NCBI GenBank assembly: GCA_046330075.1
Contig: JAXLTL010000010.1
Coordinates: 1-64,000, forward strand
Direction of reading: 5' to 3'
Length of the DNA: 64,000 nt
Origin: JAJTFW01 sp046330075
GTDB taxonomy: Bacteria; Bacteroidota; Bacteroidia; AKYH767-A; OLB10
Below are positions 26,338 through 33,638 of this stretch, in pieces. Both the position numbers and the translations under genes were made by a program. Each line of letters begins with the position of its first letter. Position 1 is the first letter of the stretch. The notes beneath the pieces were generated by a model, which saw only the letters and a program-made list of their open reading frames with translations, had not been told where the DNA came from and did no database searches.

Positions 26338-26808
26338 ATGTTTCTTAAAGACTATATCAGTACAGTATTCGGAACTCTTTCCTCTCTTGCGAAAGGGATG
26401 AAGCTGACCGGATATTACTTTACACATAAAAAGGAGGTCATCACGCAGGAATATCCGGAAGTGAAGCCTGTCCTGGCCGAACGGTTCCGTGGAGAAGTAG
26501 TAATGCCGCATAATGAGAACAACGAACACCGTTGCACCGGCTGTACTGCCTGCGAGTTGGCCTGTCCCAACGGAACGATCAAGATTGTTACCAAGAACGA
26601 TATCACGCCGGAAGGAAAGAAGAAAAAAGCGATCGACACTTTTGTATATCGCCTTGAGTTATGCACGATGTGTAATTTATGCATACAGGCCTGCCCTTCC
26701 GATGCCATCATTATGTCGAATGCATTTGAACACAGTGTGTATGACCGCCGACAACTCACCAAGGTCCTCAACAAACCGGGATCCAAAATCATGGAGGGCG
26801 TAGAATAA
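26338..26808 (+). CDS. nuoI: NADH-quinone oxidoreductase subunit I (8Fe ferredoxin)
   Basis: The 156-residue protein has two [4Fe-4S] ferredoxin motifs. Cys66, 69, 72 and 76 lie in RCTGCTACELACP, and Cys109, 112, 115 and 119 lie in LCTMCNLCIQACP. They form clusters N6a and N6b leading to N2. Since nuoEFG are absent, this subunit would be the first iron-sulfur protein of the chain and a likely docking site for ferredoxin or another donor. Its TAA overlaps the nuoJ ATG by one base. Confidence 0.96.
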   Translation: MFLKDYISTVFGTLSSLAKGMKLTGYYFTHKKEVITQEYPEVKPVLAERFRGEVVMPHNENNEHRCTGCTACELACPNGTIKIVTKNDITPEGKKKKAIDTFVYRLELCTMCNLCIQACPSDAIIMSNAFEHSVYDRRQLTKVLNKPGSKIMEGVE

Positions 26809-27329
26809 TGGATCTTGCAACCCTGCCCTTCTATCTCATCGCCGCCTTTATCCTGATCATGGGTGTACTAACGGTGACGACCCACCGTTTATTCCGTGCC
26901 GCTATCTGGCTGCTGTTTACGCTGATCGGTATTGCTGCCTTGTACTTCCTCATGGAAGTTGACTTTGCTGCTGCTGTACAGATCATCGTGTATGTAGGCG
27001 GCATCGTAGTGCTGATCATCTTCTCAATCTTCCTCACCAATCAGGAAGGCGTTCACATGCCCTCCCCGCTGGTAAAACGAAAAATCTTCTCAGCACTGGC
27101 CGTAGTAAGCGGAGGCGCCTGGGTGGTGAGCTTACTGAACAACCATATCTGGATGGCCCGCGGCGATGCCGGTGTCTTTGATCCTTCCGTACCACATATT
27201 GGCAGGCTGCTGGTTGGCAACACGCCCGACAGTTACGTGCTTCCTTTTGAAGTTGTCAGTATTCTCCTGCTTGCAGCCATGATCGGCTGTATCGTTATTG
27301 CTATAAAATCCCGACCTGAAGAAAAATGA
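26808..27329 (+). CDS. nuoJ: NADH-quinone oxidoreductase subunit J
   Basis: The 173-residue membrane protein has five predicted helices. It carries the conserved segment EVDFAAAVQIIVYVGGIVVLIIFSI (here at about 46-70), which contains the pi-bulge helix involved in coupling. The C-terminal helix FEVVSILLLAAMIGCIVIAIK is also typical. It overlaps nuoI by one base and nuoK by four (ATGA), as expected for translationally coupled membrane-arm genes. Confidence 0.95.
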   Translation: MDLATLPFYLIAAFILIMGVLTVTTHRLFRAAIWLLFTLIGIAALYFLMEVDFAAAVQIIVYVGGIVVLIIFSIFLTNQEGVHMPSPLVKRKIFSALAVVSGGAWVVSLLNNHIWMARGDAGVFDPSVPHIGRLLVGNTPDSYVLPFEVVSILLLAAMIGCIVIAIKSRPEEK

Positions 27330-27640
27330 GTCAGATACCGCTCTCCCATATCATCACGCTCAGCACCTTGCTGTTTTTCATCGGCGCCTACGGATTTCTT
27401 TCCCGCCGTAATATGATCGCCATGCTGATGAGCCTCGAACTGATGCTGAACAGCGTAAACATCAATTTCATCGCGTTCAACAAGTATCTGTTTCCGGATA
27501 ACCTCGATGGACTCGTCTACATCATTTTTATCATCGCCATTGCCGCCGCAGAAGCAGCTGTCGCTATTGCCATCATTATTAACCTATACCGCAACACCCG
27601 CACCATCGACGCGGAGAATGCAGATAAACTGAAGTATTAA
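27326..27640 (+). CDS. nuoK: NADH-quinone oxidoreductase subunit K
   Basis: The 104-residue protein has three membrane helices. The conserved glutamates of the proton path lie in MLMSLELMLNSVNINFIAF and in the third helix (IAIAAAEAAVAIAIIINLYR). Length and order are standard. It overlaps nuoJ by four bases. Confidence 0.96.
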   Translation: MSQIPLSHIITLSTLLFFIGAYGFLSRRNMIAMLMSLELMLNSVNINFIAFNKYLFPDNLDGLVYIIFIIAIAAAEAAVAIAIIINLYRNTRTIDAENADKLKY

Positions 27641-27652
27641 GCGCACGTCCTC

Positions 27653-29596
27653 ATGAACCTACCTATCGATCTGCTTCTGATTCCGTTGCTGCCGCTGGCC
27701 AGTTTTCTGTTGTTGGGCATCTTCGGAAGAAAATATCTGAGTCCGGTTTCCGGATTAATCGGCACCACATCGCTGCTGATCTCTGCGATCCTCTCTGTTA
27801 AAACCGCCATTACCTATTTCTCATCTCCTGTTAACGGCGTCTATCCTTCCATTAACGCATGGAAGATGACCTGGCTTTCCTTCACTCCCGATGTAAGTAT
27901 TGATATAGGCATCCTGCTCGATCCGATCTCAGTAATGATGCTGGTGGTCGTGACCGTTGTTTCTCTTATGGTGCATATTTTTAGTCTGGGTTATATGAAG
28001 GGTGAAGAACGTTTCGCCACGTACTATGCGTTCCTGGGACTTTTCACTTTCAGCATGCTCGGACTCGTGATCTCGGTTAACCTCTTCCAGATTTACATGT
28101 TCTGGGAGCTCGTGGGTGTATCGTCCTTCCTCCTGATCGGATATTACTTCAACAAACCATCGGCTGTTGCAGCATCGAAAAAAGCATTTATCGTTACCCG
28201 TTTCGCCGACCTCGGTTTCCTGATTGGTATTCTTGCACTGTCGTACCATGCTCATACCCTTGACTTCAATACACTGATTGACCGGTTAACTGAACCGGGT
28301 TCGCCCTGGCAGCAGAGTGCCATCACGTCAGGGTTCCTTGGTTTCAGCGCGCTGACCTGGGGATTGATGCTGGTATTCATGGGTGGAGCAGGAAAGAGTG
28401 CGATGTTTCCACTGCACATCTGGTTACCTGATGCAATGGAAGGTCCTACACCGGTTTCAGCATTAATCCACGCTGCAACAATGGTGGTAGCCGGTGTGTA
28501 TCTGGTAGCAAGATTGTTCCCGGTGTTCAGTATCGGATGTCCGGCAGCGTTAGAAGTGGTGATGTGGATCGGCGTGATCTCTGCCGTATTTGCTGCACTG
28601 ATAGCCTGTACACAAACTGATATCAAACGGGTGCTTGCTTATTCCACCATGTCGCAAATCGGTTACATGATGTTCGCACTCGGAATCGCCTCTTATGGAG
28701 GAGAAGCCGGACTCGGCTACACGGCTTCGATGTTCCATCTGTTTACACATGCATTCTTTAAAGCCCTGCTCTTCCTCGGAGCCGGTGCAGTAATTCACAT
28801 GGTACACAGCAATGAGATGAAAGACATGGGTGGTCTGGCAAAGAAGATGCCCGTTACGCATATCACGTTCCTGATGGCCTGTCTGGCTATTGCGGGAATT
28901 CCGCCTTTCGCCGGTTTTTTCAGCAAGGAAGAAATCCTCACTGCCGCCGAACATCATAACAAAGCCGTGTACTGGATTGCTTTACTAACGGCCGGCCTTA
29001 CCGCTTTCTATATGTTCCGTCTGTACTTTAATATTTTCTGGTCGAAGGCAGCCACGCACGAAACGCATGCACACGACGACCATGGACATGGCGAAGGCAC
29101 CCTGACGATGAAATTGCCACTCCTGCTGCTCAGCATTGGTGCCATTGGCGCCGGATTCATTCCTTTCGGAGAATTTGTCAGCTCCGACGGACATGCGCTG
29201 CACCTGCCCTTCCATGTGGAATCGGCGATTCTGCCGGTGATCGTCGCACTTGTTGGTATTGGTACCGCGTACACGCTCTATTTCCGGCAAAATGAAAAGC
29301 CAGACCGCATCGCTGCTTCCCTTAGTGGACTTTACACGGCTGCTTACCGTAAATTCTACATCGATGAAATCTATCTTTTCATCACGAAGAAAATCATCTT
29401 CCCCTTCATCGGACAACCTGCCGCCTGGATCGACCGCAACATCATTGATGGTGCGATGAATGGACTGGCGACGCTTACGCTGTGGAAAGCCAACCTCTAT
29501 AAAACACTGCAATCGGGCAAAGTACAGGACTATGCGCTGTACTTCTTTATCGGCATCTTCGGACTCGCTGCGCTCGCTTATTACCTCAACTCCTGA
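27653..29596 (+). CDS. nuoL: NADH-quinone oxidoreductase subunit L
   Basis: The 647-residue antiporter-like subunit has the core motif GKSAMFPLHIWLPDAMEGPTP followed by VSALIHAATMVVAGVY. An earlier FWELVGVSSFLLIGYYF helix carries the key Glu, and a His-rich loop (ETHAHDDHGHGEG) lies near residue 475. The long C-terminal lateral helix region (ITKKIIFPFIG ... AYYLNS) is present. It pumps protons at the distal end of the membrane arm. Confidence 0.96.
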   Translation: MNLPIDLLLIPLLPLASFLLLGIFGRKYLSPVSGLIGTTSLLISAILSVKTAITYFSSPVNGVYPSINAWKMTWLSFTPDVSIDIGILLDPISVMMLVVVTVVSLMVHIFSLGYMKGEERFATYYAFLGLFTFSMLGLVISVNLFQIYMFWELVGVSSFLLIGYYFNKPSAVAASKKAFIVTRFADLGFLIGILALSYHAHTLDFNTLIDRLTEPGSPWQQSAITSGFLGFSALTWGLMLVFMGGAGKSAMFPLHIWLPDAMEGPTPVSALIHAATMVVAGVYLVARLFPVFSIGCPAALEVVMWIGVISAVFAALIACTQTDIKRVLAYSTMSQIGYMMFALGIASYGGEAGLGYTASMFHLFTHAFFKALLFLGAGAVIHMVHSNEMKDMGGLAKKMPVTHITFLMACLAIAGIPPFAGFFSKEEILTAAEHHNKAVYWIALLTAGLTAFYMFRLYFNIFWSKAATHETHAHDDHGHGEGTLTMKLPLLLLSIGAIGAGFIPFGEFVSSDGHALHLPFHVESAILPVIVALVGIGTAYTLYFRQNEKPDRIAASLSGLYTAAYRKFYIDEIYLFITKKIIFPFIGQPAAWIDRNIIDGAMNGLATLTLWKANLYKTLQSGKVQDYALYFFIGIFGLAALAYYLNS

Positions 29597-29600
29597 TCGT

Positions 29601-31100
29601 ATGAACCTACAGATATTAGTCATAGTTCCGCTGCTTACGGCCCTGCTGACATTATTCAGCAAAGAGCTGAAAGTGGTACGGATGATCGCTTTTTGCGGAT
29701 CTGCCTTACAGTTAGTACTGAGTCTGGTACTGCTGAATGCCTTCATGGGTGAACGCGCAGCCGGCAATCTTGCCCCGATGCTGTTCTACACTTCTTATGA
29801 ATGGTTCCCCCAACTGGGCATCAGCTACTCCACCGGTGTGGATGGGATTTCGGTAGCCATGATTCTGCTGGCAGCCGTAGTAGTACTGGCCGGTGTACTG
29901 GTGTCGTGGAATGTAAAAAAGTTATCGAGAGAATTCTTCTTCTTACTACTGCTGCTCAGTGCGGGTGCCTTTGGCTTCTTTATTTCCCTTGATCTCTTCA
30001 CCCTCTTCTTCTTCCTCGAAATTGCAGTGATTCCAAAATTCCTGTTGATTGGCGTTTGGGGCAGTGGAAAGAAAGAATACAGCGCGATGAAGCTGGCACT
30101 TATGCTGATGGGTGGATCGGCGCTCGTGTTTGTCGGTTTACTCGGCATCTATTTCGGTGCTGCAGATCCTGCTTCCGGTGCGACCTTCGATTTATTGAGC
30201 ATTGCCCAACATCCATTGCCACATCAGGTACAGATGTCGTTCTTCCTGCCTGTCTTCATTGGCTTTGGCATCTTTGGCGCTTTGTTTCCCTTTCATACCT
30301 GGGTACCTGACGGACATAGTTCAGCACCCACGGCAGCATCAATGTTCCTCGCCGGCATCTCTATGAAACTGGGAGGCTATGGTTGTCTCCGCGTAGCCAC
30401 TTACTTAATGCCGGAAGCAGCGGCCGTATATGCACCGTACATCATCTTGCTCTCCACCATCGCCATTTTCTATGGCGCCTTTGCTACAATGATGCAAACA
30501 GATCTCAAATACATCAACGCTTACTCATCGGTAAGTCACTGCGGATTTGTTTTACTCGGCATCGGCATGATGAATGAAACGGCGATCCTCGGTGCGGTGA
30601 TGCAGATGATCTCCCACGGACTCATGACGGCTCTTTTCTTCGCCGCGATCGGGATGATCTACGAGCGTACGCATACGAGGATGCTTAGTCAGCTGGGTGG
30701 ATTATTAAAGATCATGCCCTTCATTTCGTCCATGTTTGTGATAGCCGGCTTATGTTCGCTGGGTCTGCCCGGCTTCAGCGGATTCGTATCAGAGATGACC
30801 ATCTTCATGGGCAGCTGGCAACATGCAGAAACCTGGTACCGTATTGCCACCATCGCCTCCTGTGCCAGTATTGTGATAACGGCGGTGTATATCCTAAGAG
30901 CGGCGGGTAAAGCCATCATGGGACCCGTAGCCGACGAACACCATCTACAGCTCAGCGATGCCACCTGGAATGAAAAACTTGCTGCTGTATTATTACTTGC
31001 CGGCGTTGTAATTATCGGTGTTGCACCCTTCCTTCTTAATCAACTTATAGGTCCGGGCGTACAACACCTCATGACCAATATTGCCAGTCTCCACCCCTGA
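29601..31100 (+). CDS. nuoM: NADH-quinone oxidoreductase subunit M
   Basis: The frame is open further upstream inside nuoL, but ATG 29601, four bases after the nuoL stop, gives the standard NuoM start (499 residues). Its features are the FLEIAVIPKFLLIGVWG helix with the conserved Glu, the FHTWVPDGHSSAPTAASMFLAGISMKLGGYG motif, and about 14 membrane helices. It is a proton-pumping antiporter-like subunit between NuoL and NuoN. Confidence 0.96.
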   Translation: MNLQILVIVPLLTALLTLFSKELKVVRMIAFCGSALQLVLSLVLLNAFMGERAAGNLAPMLFYTSYEWFPQLGISYSTGVDGISVAMILLAAVVVLAGVLVSWNVKKLSREFFFLLLLLSAGAFGFFISLDLFTLFFFLEIAVIPKFLLIGVWGSGKKEYSAMKLALMLMGGSALVFVGLLGIYFGAADPASGATFDLLSIAQHPLPHQVQMSFFLPVFIGFGIFGALFPFHTWVPDGHSSAPTAASMFLAGISMKLGGYGCLRVATYLMPEAAAVYAPYIILLSTIAIFYGAFATMMQTDLKYINAYSSVSHCGFVLLGIGMMNETAILGAVMQMISHGLMTALFFAAIGMIYERTHTRMLSQLGGLLKIMPFISSMFVIAGLCSLGLPGFSGFVSEMTIFMGSWQHAETWYRIATIASCASIVITAVYILRAAGKAIMGPVADEHHLQLSDATWNEKLAAVLLLAGVVIIGVAPFLLNQLIGPGVQHLMTNIASLHP

Positions 31101-31107
31101 ACCGATT

Positions 31108-32520
31108 ATGCTAAGCGAAATATTATCCCTGATGAAACATGAGCTGCTCCTTTGCGGCATCCTGTTCATTACCCTTATACTGAAGATCCGGGAAAACGAA
31201 GACAGCAAGAGTACCTGGGCCACTGCGGTCAATTTTATGCTCGCCCTGAACTTCGTTGCAGGTTTCTTTGGCAACTCCTCCGGCGAACTCTTCAACGGAC
31301 TCTTTCACAACGACGACCTATTGATTCTGCAGAAGAACCTGCTGAACCTGGGGATTCTCATTGTATCATTAATGGCTCATCCCTGCATCAAGACGCACCG
31401 GCATCTTCCTGAATTTTACATGCTGATCATCTCCACGCTCATCGGCATGTTCTTCATGATCTCCAGCGGACACTTACTCATGTTTTATGTTGGTCTTGAA
31501 CTGGCAACGATTCCGCTCGCAGCGCTTGCAAATTTCAATCTCAACAAAGCATCCTCTTCTGAAGCCGGGGCCAAAATGATTCTCTCCGGCGCTTTCAGTT
31601 CGGCATTGCTGCTGATGGGCATTTCTCTGATTTACGGTACTACCGGAACATTATCCTTTGAAGAAATTCCACTGCAGCTGGATGGAAATCCTATGCAGGT
31701 ATTCGCCTTTATACTTCTGTTTACCGGCTTCGCGTTTAAGCTCTCTATTGTGCCCTTCCATTTCTGGACCGCGGATGTTTATGAAGGATCGCCCGTGCCG
31801 GTTGCCGCCTATTTATCGGTCGTATCCAAGGGAGCGGTAGCCTTCATCTTCACCACCACACTTTACAATGCCTTTTCCGGACTCTTCAGCACCTGGTACG
31901 CGATGATCTTTCTTTTGTCGATCCTCACCATCGGCATCGGTAACCTCTTCGCCATCCGTCAGCAGAACATCAAGCGCTTCCTGGCCTTCTCCTCCATTGC
32001 ACAAGTAGGATTTATTCTGATTGGTGTAAGCGGCGCCTCACAATCCGGCAGCGCCTCGGTGGTGTATTTCTTGATGATCTATCTCTTCTCCAATCTGGGC
32101 GCATTCAGTGTCATCAACATCATCAGCTCCGCCAGCGGGAAAGAAAACATCGACGACCTCAAAGGATTTTACAAAACCAATCCCCTGCTGAGCTGGGTGC
32201 TTACCATCTCCTTATTCTCACTTGCCGGTGTTCCGCCTACTGCGGGATTCTTTGGAAAGTTATTCCTGCTAACCGCCGGTGCAGGACAAGGCAATTATAT
32301 TCTCGTAGGATTTGCAGCGCTCAACATGATCGTATCGATGTACTATTACCTGCGGATTGTAAAAGCCATTTTCATGGACGAAAACGAACAACCCATTGCG
32401 CATATCCCTACCGGATGGATACCGGGTATTGCGTTGGCGATCTGCATAGCCGGCATACTCATCACCGGATTTGCGGGTAGCCTTCACAGTTATATTTATT
32501 CACTCAGCAGCGGAATTTAA
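31108..32520 (+). CDS. nuoN: NADH-quinone oxidoreductase subunit N
   Basis: ATG 31108 lies seven bases after the nuoM stop and gives 470 residues. An earlier in-frame TTG at 31081 would overlap nuoM and is not needed. The core FHFWTADVYEGSPVPVAAYLSVVSKGA is intact, and so are the FYVGLELATIPLAAL helix and the NIKRFLAFSSIAQVGFILIG segment. About 14 membrane helices are expected. It is the innermost antiporter-like subunit. Confidence 0.96.
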   Translation: MLSEILSLMKHELLLCGILFITLILKIRENEDSKSTWATAVNFMLALNFVAGFFGNSSGELFNGLFHNDDLLILQKNLLNLGILIVSLMAHPCIKTHRHLPEFYMLIISTLIGMFFMISSGHLLMFYVGLELATIPLAALANFNLNKASSSEAGAKMILSGAFSSALLLMGISLIYGTTGTLSFEEIPLQLDGNPMQVFAFILLFTGFAFKLSIVPFHFWTADVYEGSPVPVAAYLSVVSKGAVAFIFTTTLYNAFSGLFSTWYAMIFLLSILTIGIGNLFAIRQQNIKRFLAFSSIAQVGFILIGVSGASQSGSASVVYFLMIYLFSNLGAFSVINIISSASGKENIDDLKGFYKTNPLLSWVLTISLFSLAGVPPTAGFFGKLFLLTAGAGQGNYILVGFAALNMIVSMYYYLRIVKAIFMDENEQPIAHIPTGWIPGIALAICIAGILITGFAGSLHSYIYSLSSGI

Positions 32521-32521
32521 T

Positions 32522-32881
32522 ATGGCCATTAATAAAAACCACGAATTCGAAGAACTGGACGGTGTAAAATGCTGCATCGTTGAACGCGCTGTTACGAAAG
32601 AGCGGGCGAATTTTTTAAAGACCTTGCTGGAAGGAAACGGATACACGGTTGTTGTAAGTGGCATCGTACCGAAAGCTGCGCCTCCTGCAGAAGGAGAAGC
32701 ACCGGCACCCACTCCCGAACCTACGCAATTTACTATTGGTGTTACGGACATGACCTTTAGCACGATCAATGCGATTTTCGGACGATTGTTACGCACGAAG
32801 GAAGGACACGTTGTTACGCTTGCTTACTGGAAGGGACTGGATCCGGAAGCGAAGGATGTGCCTTATTTTGAAGGAAGGTAA
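32522..32881 (+). CDS. Small cytosolic protein co-transcribed with nuoN, function unknown
   Basis: ATG 32522, one base after the nuoN stop, gives a 119-residue soluble protein, so co-transcription with the complex I genes is nearly certain. It has an N-terminal alpha/beta-like stretch (GVKCCIVERAVTKERANFLKTLLEGNGYTVVVSG), a linker of Pro/Ala/Glu (PPAEGEAPAPTPEPT) and a C-terminal half with FTIGVTDMTFSTINAIFGRLLRTKEGHVVTLAYW. There are no metal or membrane motifs. I do not recognise a named family. It may help assembly or regulate the complex, but that is inference from position only. Confidence 0.75.
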   Translation: MAINKNHEFEELDGVKCCIVERAVTKERANFLKTLLEGNGYTVVVSGIVPKAAPPAEGEAPAPTPEPTQFTIGVTDMTFSTINAIFGRLLRTKEGHVVTLAYWKGLDPEAKDVPYFEGR

Positions 32882-32885
32882 AGGG

Positions 32886-32973
32886 GAGTTACGGAGCTAC
32901 AGAGTTACGGAGCTACAGAGCTACAGAGTTTCTGAGCTACTGAGTTACTGAGCTACTGAGTTGTTGAGTTACA
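32886..32973. repeat. Tandem 8-bp repeat (GAGYTACN, 11 units)
   Basis: Eleven consecutive octamers follow the pattern GAG(T/C)TAC(A/G/T), with three degenerate units (GAGTTTCT, GAGTTGTT and the last). It starts just after the complex I operon. The rest of the gap to 33082 is unique and includes a loose CCCGTAT/ATACGGG pair. Confidence 0.85.
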
Positions 32974-33082
32974 AGGCTGTAAAGTTTCGGAGATGAAGCA
33001 CCCCGTATAAAGCCTCGAGGTGTCGGAGCCACCGTTCCGATTATGTTATCTAATACGGGTTTCAAAAAAATTGAAATAAGCT

Positions 33083-33493
33083 TTACCGTATCATCACACC
33101 CTTCTTCCCTAACAAAGGAATGGCCGTGAAGTATTTTTCGTTGATGGACTCGGGAAGGAAGATGTATTTCTTATCGAAGATTTCCCGTTCGATATAAAAA
33201 CTGAGCCAGTATTCATTATTAAGGCCGAATACATTTTCCTGTATCGGCTCTACAATCATATAACTCATCGGAGCAAGGGTACCCAGATAATGGCGTAAGG
33301 TGGACGTTTTTACATCTTCCCCATTATACGAACCATAACCTTTACTGGCGATGATTACGTTTTCGATAGGTTCCTGCTTGAGATTAAGGACGTAAACTTC
33401 CCATAACACGGACTCCTCTTCTGTCTTTTTTTCCTTGGGGACAATGGCAATGGCAATGTCCTCAACTGCAACTCTGTGTATATCCCTCAGCAT
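33083..33493 (-). CDS. Uncharacterised protein, 136 residues
   Basis: The frame reaches 33568, but a consensus TATATTTG box on the minus strand (33538-33545) lies inside that extension. The start is therefore better placed at ATG 33493 (MLRDIHRVAVEDIAIAIVP). The protein is soluble, of mixed alpha/beta character, with no signal peptide. Features are EEESVLWEVYVLNLKQEPIENVIIASKGYG and a C-terminal FLPESINEKYFTAIPLLGKKGVMIR. I do not recognise a named family. The gene has its own promoter and lies downstream of the DUF5686 gene on the same strand. Confidence 0.7.
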   Translation of the reverse strand: MLRDIHRVAVEDIAIAIVPKEKKTEEESVLWEVYVLNLKQEPIENVIIASKGYGSYNGEDVKTSTLRHYLGTLAPMSYMIVEPIQENVFGLNNEYWLSFYIEREIFDKKYIFLPESINEKYFTAIPLLGKKGVMIR

Positions 33494-33537
33494 AGTCGTT
33501 ACCTTATCTGTTAAACGCTTTTTCGATAGATCTGTTG

Positions 33538-33545
33538 CAAATATA
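33538..33545 (-). promoter_or_regulatory. -7 box (TATATTTG), minus strand
   Basis: An exact TAnnTTTG match lies 44 bp upstream of ATG 33493. It decides the start of the downstream gene, because the longer frame would begin upstream of the transcript. Confidence 0.6.
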
Positions 33546-33638
33546 GTTCCAAACAATGTAACCAGCATGAGCCTAAAATGTAACAGTTATGGCAAAAATC
33601 TTACAGTGATCTTACAATATCAGCCATGCACTTCATCT

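Noticed and set aside
33002..33058. Loose CCCGTAT / ATACGGG inverted pair downstream of the 8-bp array
   Set aside because: The loop is over 40 bases and no T-run follows directly; it may be chance, so I did not call it a terminator.
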